A stretch of 64,000 nucleotides of DNA from positions 1-64,000 of IMG/VR virus record IMGVR_UViG_3300008339_009519; one strand, given 5' to 3'. A program made the translations under genes and the position numbers. A model generated the notes under the pieces. That model saw only the letters and a program-made list of their open reading frames with translations. It did no database searches and had not been told where the DNA came from. Origin of the DNA: a virus. Below are positions 16,248 through 22,755 of the stretch, piece after piece (position 1 is the first letter of the stretch; each line of letters starts with the position of its first letter).

Positions 16248-16524
16248 CTACCATTTGACTCTATTGGCCCAGTAGGCAGCCGACATCACGCCTTTTTTGA
16301 TGTTACTTGCATGACGTGCTTTGAATGATTCACGACGCTTCCTGTACGAAGCAGACTCACCTTTTTTCTTTGGTGAACCACTTACCCCTTGTTGGCCAAA
16401 ACGAATTAATTTAGTCTTAGATCCGCGACTTAGCTAGTACAGCGTGAGACTTTTTAGGATGATTTGGAGTACGCTTAGGCTTATTATAGCCAGCAAAAGT
16501 TTCTGAGCCTTTTTTAATGACCAT
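16248..16524 (-). CDS. Small basic phage protein ending AYWANRVKW, needs +1 frameshift
   Basis: 91 residues after recoding. Starts at ATG 16524 (TAATG overlap with the upstream gene). Frame 0 meets CGG at 16425-16423 (codon 34) and stops two codons later. Skipping C gives AKS-G-SKTKLIRFGQQGV, then SYRKRRESFKARHASNI and AAYWANRVKW, the well-known order of a small phage protein with KLIRFG and the SYRKRRxSFxARH motif. Function of the family is not known. Confidence 0.85.
16423..16425 (-). other. +1 recoding site 3 (TCG CGG A)
   Basis: Codon 34 of the small basic protein; C-skip joins HAVLAKS to GSKTKLIRFG. Confidence 0.85.
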
Positions 16525-16649
16525 TACTTTTTCCTTTTTATTTTTTTAGATTTAGTTTTCTTTTTCTTTGCAGGAAGTTCTATCCCATACATAGAATTAT
16601 TAGTACCCATTCTTGGACCACTAATATAGATTTTTTGTTTAAAGGCCAC
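16524..16649 (-). CDS. Small basic protein (GTG start)
   Basis: 41 residues from GTG 16649, overlapping the previous gene by 11 bases. FKQKIYISGPRMGTNNSMYGIELP followed by a Lys-rich tail. TAATG links its stop to the next start. No family recognised. Confidence 0.5.
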   Translation of the reverse strand: MAFKQKIYISGPRMGTNNSMYGIELPAKKKKTKSKKIKRKK

Positions 16650-16746
16650 GTTTCTTTTCTCTCTTAGAATCCATAGCCTCTAAACAATCAAAAACTTTAA
16701 ACCATAATTTCCAAAGAATATCTAAAAGACTAATTTTTCTTTTCAT
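16639..16746 (-). CDS. Tiny hypothetical protein
   Basis: 35 residues: MKRKISLLDILWKLWFKVFDCLEAMDSKREKKRGL. A hydrophobic/aromatic helix with basic ends, possibly amphipathic and membrane-associated. Starts inside the end of the upstream gene. Confidence 0.45.
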   Translation of the reverse strand: MKRKISLLDILWKLWFKVFDCLEAMDSKREKKRGL

Positions 16747-16813
16747 CTTTTTCCTTCTTTGGTTCTGGTTTTTTATTACCCTTAGAAACTTTTCTAAATT
16801 TGGCTAAAGCCAT
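16730..16813 (-). CDS. Tiny Lys-rich protein
   Basis: 27 residues, MALAKFRKVSKG then Lys/Glu/Pro-rich. ATG overlaps the upstream stop as TAATG. Very short, supported mainly by the overlap pattern. Confidence 0.4.
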   Translation of the reverse strand: MALAKFRKVSKGNKKPEPKKEKDEKKN

Positions 16814-17094
16814 TACTTAGTAGTCTTCTTTGGTCTTCCTGGCTTTTTAGCTGAAGCAGCTTTCTTTGCTGCTGGCTTTTTAGCCTTAACTTCTTTTACT
16901 GCCTCATTAACTTCTTTTTTAACTGAAGCAACAATATCATCAGAAGCATTTTTGGCAACCTCTGCAATAACCTCAGCCTGTGCGGCAAGATCATCCACGA
17001 TCTTAGCCTGTGCTTTGGCGATTGGGCTATTAGCATCAATCTTCTGAGCTGCAAACAATACTGACTTTATCTTTTGTGCTAACTTCTTAAACAT
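16813..17094 (-). CDS. Histone H1-like protein with AT-hook-like tail
   Basis: 93 residues. The first 65 form an Ala/Asp/Val-rich helix (coiled-coil-like). The C-terminus is KAKKPAAKKAASAKKPGRPKKTTK; GRPK is an AT-hook core and the rest resembles histone H1 tails. Likely binds phage DNA. First gene behind the promoter at 17127-17155. Confidence 0.65.
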   Translation of the reverse strand: MFKKLAQKIKSVLFAAQKIDANSPIAKAQAKIVDDLAAQAEVIAEVAKNASDDIVASVKKEVNEAVKEVKAKKPAAKKAASAKKPGRPKKTTK

Positions 17095-17126
17095 TTTAAC
17101 CTCTGTTTTATTTTAATTGGGACTAT

Positions 17127-17155
17127 ATTATACTTAGTAAATAGTAACTTTGCAA
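17127..17155 (-). promoter_or_regulatory. Sigma-70-type promoter for the small-basic-protein cluster
   Basis: On the minus strand TTGCAA (17155-17150) is followed after 17 bases by a perfect TATAAT (17132-17127). It lies about 33 bases upstream of the 16813-17094 start, in the only gap (17095-17164) between this cluster and the nucleotide-metabolism genes. Confidence 0.7.
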
Positions 17156-17164
17156 GCGGGAAAA

Positions 17165-17488
17165 CTACCTACCCGTCTGCTGGGACTCTTTAATAAGAGT
17201 ATATCTTTCCCCAGTTTCTTTAGAAACTAAAGAAAATCCGTATGCTGCAGCATTTTTAACTGCCTCTGAAAACGCTTCTTTATCTGAAAGACTTATGTTT
17301 TCAAGGGGAATCGTTATCCCAGCATATACGTCTACGTTTTCAAAGTTGCCAATATTGATCTTTCTGTTAACTCCACATATAAAAATTGGAGAACTGGACA
17401 GAGATATCTCTCCGGCCATATTTGAAACAACCTGATCTAAAGGTGATCCTACTGTTTCTTCTTGGGCATTTCGTGTAATTTTAGGCAT
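17165..17488 (-). CDS. Conserved phage hypothetical protein
   Basis: 107 residues. The central CGVNRKINIGNFENVDVYAGITIPLEN is a beta-rich segment of a kind seen in actinophage proteins of unknown function; the C-terminal half is helical. Overlaps the kinase gene by eight bases. No function assigned. Confidence 0.6.
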   Translation of the reverse strand: MPKITRNAQEETVGSPLDQVVSNMAGEISLSSSPIFICGVNRKINIGNFENVDVYAGITIPLENISLSDKEAFSEAVKNAAAYGFSLVSKETGERYTLIKESQQTGR

Positions 17489-18263
17489 TTGTTCCTTCTT
17501 TTATTTTGTTTATAGTCTCTATTGTTTTTGCGGTCTGTTGGTCTAAATCAAGCTCGTTTGTATTAATGATAGCAGAAGCTATGTTTTTAATATAATCTAT
17601 CTGCTTTTCAGAAGAATGAGCCATTTCATCTTCATTCATAAGCTTACCATCACGTTTCATTAATCTCTGGTTTAAGACATCCTGTGTGGCATCAAAGCAG
17701 ATCACGAAACCATTGGGTTGCTCCAAAATGCTTCTAGCCTCATTTAAATATCTAACATCTGAAATTAAAACAACAACATTTTTATCTTCTAAATCATCCA
17801 AAGAACGCACAGCTTCTCTATGTATTTTCTTTGCTTTGTTAATAGCCCAAGAGGCAAAGCAATCGGGGTTGAAACCTCTACATAAGTCTCCTGCAGTTTG
17901 CAAGAACTTTCTTGGTTTAACACCTTCAGGCTCAATAGGCAGGCTGTTAATGTCATTAACTAAATTAACAAACTCAGGATAATCTGGGATAGTCCCTAGA
18001 GAAGACCCACCATACACATCATACAAAACATCGTGTAAAGCAAATAGTTTTCTAGAACTTTCTCTCAATCCTTTTGTATTCTTTTTAATTGAAGCCATTT
18101 CGTACAATGGTAGGGCATAAAATATGTGGTCCCATTTTGTATTGTCTTTAATGATTTCAATTGAACCTTTAGGGACTATGTGTTCAGCTACACTGGTTTT
18201 ACCAGATCCAGCTTTCCCTGCTAAACCTATAATTATAGGGCTATTCTTTTTAATTTCGCTCAT
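17481..18263 (-). CDS. Deoxynucleoside monophosphate kinase-like P-loop kinase
   Basis: 260 residues. Walker A is GLAGKAGSGKTS at residues 13-24; later LISDVRYLNEA is the phage dNMP kinase signature (as in T4 gp1), and the C-terminus has a lid-like KRDGKLMNEDEMAHSSE. Such kinases phosphorylate dNMPs for phage DNA synthesis, fitting the nearby RNase H, ThyX and ribonucleotide reductase. Confidence 0.8.
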   Translation of the reverse strand: MSEIKKNSPIIIGLAGKAGSGKTSVAEHIVPKGSIEIIKDNTKWDHIFYALPLYEMASIKKNTKGLRESSRKLFALHDVLYDVYGGSSLGTIPDYPEFVNLVNDINSLPIEPEGVKPRKFLQTAGDLCRGFNPDCFASWAINKAKKIHREAVRSLDDLEDKNVVVLISDVRYLNEARSILEQPNGFVICFDATQDVLNQRLMKRDGKLMNEDEMAHSSEKQIDYIKNIASAIINTNELDLDQQTAKTIETINKIKEGTNA

Positions 18264-18285
18264 AGCTTCCAGTATAGCACTTGGA

Positions 18286-18732
18286 TCAGATGTTTTCTTT
18301 TCTTATTTCTAGATTGTTCAAAAATTGATTCGCTAAGGCATCGGCTTCCGCTACAAGCAACCTTGGCACTTGAATCAATCTAAATCTATACTCAGATTTT
18401 ATTTCTTCTATAGTCATCAGAAGAGGAACCAATGAAGGATGTTTGCAAATCCATTTTTGATTTACATGGTTTGCAACTACAGCAGAATCAGTATAAATGA
18501 TTGGGTCAACAAATTCAGACATTGTACATATTAAAAGAGACGTAATTACAGCTTCGTATTCAGCTTCATTGTTAGTCCTTGCTCCAAGGCCTCTGGCAAA
18601 TTCAACTACTTTTCTTTTATTTTTATACACAACTACAGCACATGCTGCTTCCCCGAATCTTTTTTGCCCCTGCCCTCTTGAAGCTCCGTCACAAAAAACT
18701 TCTATATTCAAATTAGGCCAGCTTAACGCCAA
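18286..18732 (-). CDS. RNase H-like protein
   Basis: 148 residues. The acidic residues appear in RNase HI order: CDGAS (Asp), NNEAEYEA (Glu), YTDS (Asp), EADALAN (Asp). Removes RNA primers or RNA-DNA hybrids. Its start overlaps the end of the next gene by 20 bases. Confidence 0.85.
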   Translation of the reverse strand: MALSWPNLNIEVFCDGASRGQGQKRFGEAACAVVVYKNKRKVVEFARGLGARTNNEAEYEAVITSLLICTMSEFVDPIIYTDSAVVANHVNQKWICKHPSLVPLLMTIEEIKSEYRFRLIQVPRLLVAEADALANQFLNNLEIRKENI

Positions 18733-18922
18733 AAGGAATGCCTAGTTCCTTTGATCTATTTTTTATATTATTCTCTTGTAGCTTAGTTGAAGCTATATGT
18801 GTGGCGTGTAAAGAATATCTTTCCCCTTTATATTCTATCTGTGTTGGAAAATTTAAATCTTTTCTTTTTTGTGAAAAGAATTCATTAGCCGAATTAACAG
18901 CCTTGTAATGACCTATATACAT
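18713..18922 (-). CDS. Small hypothetical protein
   Basis: 69 residues, MYIGHYKAVNSANEFF at the start and ELGIPFGVKL at the end, mixed alpha/beta. I recognise no domain. Nine bases downstream of 18931-19452. Confidence 0.55.
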   Translation of the reverse strand: MYIGHYKAVNSANEFFSQKRKDLNFPTQIEYKGERYSLHATHIASTKLQENNIKNRSKELGIPFGVKLA

Positions 18923-18930
18923 AACTCTCC

Positions 18931-19452
18931 TCAGTATGGTGTAAAGTCTTTTTCAGAAAAGAAACCTTTTTCTTCTCTAGCAGATGCCACTTGCATAGCC
19001 TGCATTTTATCCATTAGTTTTCTAGCTGACTCAGATGAAATTCTTGCTGCTAACTCCATAGACTCTGCCAACTCAACAACTGCCTCTACCGCAGCTAGAG
19101 ATGTATATTCAGAATCAGCTGCTGCTGCAGCTGCAGCTTCTCTCTCTGCCTCATTCTTGCCAATTCTATTAGCCTTATATACTCGTTTGTATTGTGCTTC
19201 TAGGAGCTTATGCTGTGATCTTGCAATGCCAGCAAATCTAGCAGCTCTCCCATAAACATTGGATGATCTTGCTACTAAAGAAGCTATATCATTGATACCT
19301 AAATCAACATAATTTGGGTCTGGAATTTCTACATAGTATTTATTTAGTTCTTCTTGAGAAGAAATCGCATTAATCAACTCCTGGAGTTGAGGTGTAACCA
19401 TGTTAGATATTTTATCAAAAAAATCTTTTGTGTTAACAGAATAATTATTCAT
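18931..19452 (-). CDS. Helical conserved phage protein next to sigma factor
   Basis: 173 residues, nearly all helix, with an Ala/Glu coiled coil (EREAAAAAAADSEYTSLAAVEAVVELAE) and a conserved tail (QVASAREEKGFFSEKDFTPY). The region YGRAARFAGIARSQHKLLEAQYKRVYKANRIGKNEAERE suggests a basic, nucleic-acid binding helix. Its ATG is overlapped by the recoded sigma-factor stop, which implies coupling. Could be a recombination or transcription co-factor; not identified. Confidence 0.6.
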   Translation of the reverse strand: MNNYSVNTKDFFDKISNMVTPQLQELINAISSQEELNKYYVEIPDPNYVDLGINDIASLVARSSNVYGRAARFAGIARSQHKLLEAQYKRVYKANRIGKNEAEREAAAAAAADSEYTSLAAVEAVVELAESMELAARISSESARKLMDKMQAMQVASAREEKGFFSEKDFTPY

Positions 19453-20345
19453 CGTCCTCGTCTACTTTATCATCCTTCTTAGAGAAATACGACTTCAATA
19501 ATACCTTATATTCTTCCATTCCGTGGTTCATCTAGCATTATTTCTATTTTATCTCTTATTTTTGTTAGGTGCTCCCTAACTGTGTTAGGATGTTCTGTAA
19601 TTTTTATTGCTATTTCAGAAGACCTTTTTCCATCTATATATCTCCACTTTAATAGCTGTCTTTCCTGCAAAGAAAGTTTACCAAATAAATCATTAACACC
19701 TTCACCTAGAACCCAAAATTCATTAACGTCGTTGTTGAATGGAGTATCAACTGTAGCATACTCCAGAGTGTCTACATATGCTCCTCCTTTAGCAGTGTCT
19801 TCTGTTTCTCCATCATTAAATAAATCATCTTGCGTCAAGAGCGGGAACGACTTTCTGCCAAGTTGATTTATCAACATTGTATCTACGTTCTTTTTAAGAA
19901 GGTACAAAAAATAACTATATAAAAAAGCGCTAAATGGTATTGGGCCCTTCTCTGAATCTTTCCTTTCATACCTTGTTATGCATTGAAAGAATGTGAGCCT
20001 GACCGTCTGTTGGACATCTTCTTCAGTACAGTATCTTTTAACCATGTATAAGATTCCATTTATGGATTCATTTACATGCTTGTAACCAGCTTGATTAAGC
20101 TTATTTTTCATTAGAGCATAACGCACAAAAGTATCTTTTACAAACAATGACATAAATCTTCTAATGTCATAGTCGCTAAAGCTATACTTGCCCACATGTA
20201 ACATCGTTACATATTTTGTTAAAAAGTTATTAAAAACTTTTAGTAACTCTTCTTTAGCCTTACCAGAACCATTCTTTGCCTCCTGGATTAACCTTTGCAT
20301 TTCCTCTTCTTCTAAATTATAATATTGCTCTTTGTAAGAAGCCAT
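19445..20345 (-). CDS. Phage RNA polymerase sigma factor, C-terminal tail produced by +1 frameshift
   Basis: 299 residues with recoding. The region-4 helix-turn-helix is clear: LSLQERQLLKWRYIDGKRSSEIAIKI, then EHPNTVREHLTKIRDKI. Frame 0 meets CGG at 19523-19521 (codon 275) and ends after NGRI at 19506. Skipping C gives EPGMEEYKVLLKSYFSKKDDKVDEDDE, an acidic tail ending exactly on the ATG of the next gene (ATGAATAA overlap). Late-phage sigma factors (gp55 type) carry acidic C-terminal clamp-binding tails, so the tail may matter for function (inference). Here both readings could give stable protein. Confidence 0.75.
19521..19523 (-). other. +1 recoding site 4 (CCA CGG A)
   Basis: Codon 275 of the sigma factor; C-skip extends the protein by 24 residues beyond Gly and places its stop on the next start codon. 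Confidence 0.65.
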
Positions 20346-20888
20346 TACTTACCTTCCCAGTTTGAAATTTTTGCAGCGTACTCGTTGCGTATATCTTCGT
20401 AAAAAATTACCCTTGGTATCTCCAACTCAATTGCAAATCTAATAGCTTCCGCTGAATATTTGCTTATGACAAAAGTTAATTTTTCAAATTCAAGCGGATA
20501 ATATTTCTTGAATCTTTTTAATTTTATTTTACTTTTATCATCTAAGTAACCTTTTATTTCAAGCCACTCTTTTGTTTTGGTTAGATAAAAATCTGGAGTG
20601 TAACCTTTGGTTCCCCTTTTTATTGGGAAAGTGAACACCTTTGGTTCAAACTCAAACTTGATTGAATAACCGATTCAAAATTCTAGCGAAGTTAGCTTCC
20701 CAGTTTGATCTCATATTCATGTCTAAATCTTCTCGATAACCAGACTTAGTATGCCTGTAAGCATTTCCCTTTTTTTGCGCAGAAGAATCCTTAGATGCTA
20801 TAGTGGTGCTTGCTTTTTTGGAAAAGTTCGGAGTTTTTTTTGTAGATCTTTCCAAGAAAAAATCTTTTGGATTTGCGCCTGCTACCAT
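20345..20888 (-). CDS. PD-(D/E)XK-type endonuclease, needs +1 frameshift
   Basis: 180 residues with recoding. Starts at ATG 20888 behind an AAAGGA site. SNWEANFARILN is followed by CGG at 20672-20670 (codon 73), and frame 0 ends five codons later. Skipping C gives ILNGYSIKFEFEPKVFTFPIKRG, then PDFYL and EIKGY: PD...ExK catalytic residues in the order of the phage endonuclease family with an SNWEANFAR motif. The basic N-terminus (KKTPNFSKKAS, YRHTKSGYRED) fits DNA binding. It is the first gene of the operon behind the divergent promoter. Confidence 0.85.
20670..20672 (-). other. +1 recoding site 5 (AAT CGG T)
   Basis: Codon 73 of the endonuclease; C-skip gives ILN-G-YSIKFEFEP. Confidence 0.85.
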
Positions 20889-20902
20889 AAATCTGCTATC
20901 CT

Positions 20903-20950
20903 TTGTGTGTCAAGTTAATACATTATACTTTATATTTTATAAAAAAACAA
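20903..20950. promoter_or_regulatory. Divergent promoter region
   Basis: Minus strand: TTGTTT (20950-20945), 17-base spacer, TATAAT (20927-20922), pointing at the endonuclease/sigma operon. Plus strand, toward 20979: TTAATA (20915-20920), 17-base spacer, TATAAA (20938-20943), or alternatively TATACT at 20924-20929. The 90-base gap between the divergent starts is extremely AT-rich. Confidence 0.6.
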
Positions 20951-20978
20951 ATATAAATTCAAACTTAAGGAGAAAAAT

Positions 20979-21152
20979 ATGACAACCGCAACCAGCATTT
21001 TCAACAGCATGCGCCAGAGCATCAACGAGTCAGTTATTGACGACTTGACAACTCTTGGTTTTGCTCACGAAGACGCAATCAAGGTAGTCGTTGATTCTGA
21101 CGACTTTGATATCGTTGCTTCTGGCCTGGATAATCCAGTAGCCCAGTTTTAA
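20979..21152 (+). CDS. Isolated small plus-strand gene with host-like codon use
   Basis: 57 residues, acidic (SVIDDLTTLGFAHEDAIKVVVDSDDFDIVASGLDN). It lies alone on the plus strand inside a minus-strand region, with a strong AAGGAG site seven bases before ATG, its own promoter region and a strong terminator. Codons end mostly in C (AAC, ATC, GAC, AGC), unlike the AT-ending codons of its neighbours, suggesting very high expression. No family recognised. It could be a host-takeover or abundant regulatory protein (inference). Confidence 0.75.
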   Translation: MTTATSIFNSMRQSINESVIDDLTTLGFAHEDAIKVVVDSDDFDIVASGLDNPVAQF

Positions 21153-21179
21153 TTAGATACAATATATATATTAGATATG

Positions 21180-21204
21180 GCCCCTGGGTAACCAGGGGCT
21201 TTTT
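21180..21204 (+). terminator. Intrinsic terminator of the small plus-strand gene
   Basis: GCCCCTGG (21180-21187), GTAA loop, CCAGGGGC (21192-21199), then TTTTT. No T-run on the opposite strand, so it serves only the plus gene. Confidence 0.85.
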
Positions 21205-21205
21205 A

Positions 21206-21998
21206 CTATCCCTGTTTAGATCTTTTTAATCTAGCTGCCCCAGTAGCGCAAGCACCTGACTTGGCGTGATCGCAGAAATAACATACTCTTTCATTCTTTG
21301 TAGGGGTAAAATTAAAGTCATTCATAATTAAATTAATTTTTTCAATAAGCATTTGCTTTACATTTTCTAAATCATCTTTAGAATACTCGTGACTTTTAAT
21401 TCTTCCAGATCTTAGGTAATGCAAAGATGCTTTAATTTGCTTATCGGGAAAAGCTATTGAGGCAGCTAGTGCATAGATTCCAAGCTGCAAATTATTGTGC
21501 ACATCTTTTTGTGCTACTTCACGTTTTCCAGTTTTGTAATCAACTATTTCAACTGTGTCGCCTACTACATCTACTCTGTCTATATAGCCTATCATTAAAT
21601 AGTTTCCTAAAACAAAGTTAAATCCCATTTCTTTATCAAAAACATCAAAAGTTCTGCCATCATATATATCATAAAAGTCTTCTAAAATTTGAAGACCAGC
21701 TTGATTTAACTCTTCAGTTATTTCTGAGTTTGGATCTAAAGTGTTTTTATGATCTACAAAAGAAGACTTCATCTTATCTAGATCTAAAACATCAGTAGAT
21801 GAGACATGATCCTCTAAAACGCCATGAACAATATTCCCGAAGAACCGCAGGAGCTGAAAACATTCTGGGTTCTCTTTTTATGTAGGAATAAAAATACTTC
21901 GATGGACACATTTCGTATGTGTCTATTCTTGAATAACTAAATTCAGATAATGTAATCCTTTGGAAGTCATCAACTTCCCTAATATCTTTTAATATCAT
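21206..21998 (-). CDS. Cas4/RecB-like PD-(D/E)XK exonuclease with Cys cluster, needs +1 frameshift
   Basis: 263 residues with recoding. LSEFSYSRIDTYEMCPSKYFYSYI at the start is RecB/Cas4-like. CGG at 21839-21837 (codon 54) breaks frame 0 just after APAVL. Skipping C yields AVLGNIVHGVLEDHV, the GxxxH motif of the family. Then come GYIDRVDVV (Asp), VEIVDYKTGKRE (D-x-K) and QLGIYALAA. A Cys cluster (CYFC, GAC) with the N-terminal CPSKY may hold a 4Fe-4S centre. It processes DNA ends in recombination or replication; related to 28302-29105 in this genome. Confidence 0.87.
21837..21839 (-). other. +1 recoding site 6 (CTT CGG G)
   Basis: Codon 54 of the Cas4-like nuclease; C-skip restores the conserved Gly of GxxxH. 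Confidence 0.87.
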
Positions 21999-22000
21999 TA

Positions 22001-22168
22001 TTAATTTTCTTCTATTTCTGAAACTATGTTTCCTTGTTGATCAAATATCGTTCCGTTTTCATCCATGATATAACCAGTATGAATATTTTTATATTTACCT
22101 TCGCCTAGAGCAATCCATCCAGTGTTTCCATACTCCATGAAATCGTCTTCAAGTCTTGGCCAGTTCAT
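22001..22168 (-). CDS. Small hypothetical acidic protein
   Basis: 55 residues: MNWPRLEDDFMEYGNTGWIALGEG, then GYIMDENGTIFDQQGNIV. Beta-rich and acidic. The stop lies two bases from the next start. No family recognised. Confidence 0.5.
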   Translation of the reverse strand: MNWPRLEDDFMEYGNTGWIALGEGKYKNIHTGYIMDENGTIFDQQGNIVSEIEEN

Positions 22169-22175
22169 TTGTCTC

Positions 22176-22394
22176 CTAGTTTACACTAATTACTGTATTA
22201 TTTACAGTATCTAAATTGTAATAGTAGCTTAACAAACCGAATAGGTCACGTAACTCAGGCTCACTAGCATAAAAACCTGCAATGCCAGATTGAATAAAAA
22301 AATTACTTTTACCATTGTCTGTTTGATATTCTATCAAAACAGTGTTATTGACAGCCATTCTGCCTATCTCTGATTTAGACATATTAATCTTCAT
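22176..22394 (-). CDS. Small hypothetical protein
   Basis: 72 residues, with a helical start (MSKSEIGRMAV), strands (VLIEYQTD, NFFIQSGIAGFYA) and a helical end (ELRDLFGLLSYYYNL). No recognised domain. Overlaps the upstream zinc-ribbon gene by 11 bases. Confidence 0.5.
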   Translation of the reverse strand: MKINMSKSEIGRMAVNNTVLIEYQTDNGKSNFFIQSGIAGFYASEPELRDLFGLLSYYYNLDTVNNTVISVN

Positions 22395-22755
22395 CTACTA
22401 TTGTTATAGGGTTCCAATTTGGGTCATTCATTTTTTCTCTCATATCTTTTACATATGAGTCCCAGTCTCTTTCATCCTCACTCTGCTTAAGATACTTTAC
22501 CTTGCCAGCAAAAGGATTAGATTTAAATCTAGTCATAATCAACTTACCCTCTTGGGTTCTCCAACGCAGAACTCCGTTTTTGCAGTCGCAATAATCTTCT
22601 GGATGCGCATCTATAGACCCATTTGGATCATATCTACCACTGCATTTATTGCATTTAGTGTATCTTCCCTTATCTTGGCATCGGTTACACGACGAACAAA
22701 AAACCCAGCAGTCTTTTGTTGAGGGGTTCTTATAAAAATTTCCAGTTGTCATCAC
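22384..22755 (-). CDS. Zinc-ribbon protein
   Basis: 123 residues. The first half holds at least nine Cys in knuckle pairs (CWVFCSSCNRC, KCNKC, YCDC), typical of zinc ribbons or DnaJ-like zinc fingers. The second half is acidic and aromatic. Overlaps the polymerase start by four bases, so it may work with replication (inference). Confidence 0.6.
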   Translation of the reverse strand: MMTTGNFYKNPSTKDCWVFCSSCNRCQDKGRYTKCNKCSGRYDPNGSIDAHPEDYCDCKNGVLRWRTQEGKLIMTRFKSNPFAGKVKYLKQSEDERDWDSYVKDMREKMNDPNWNPITIVDED

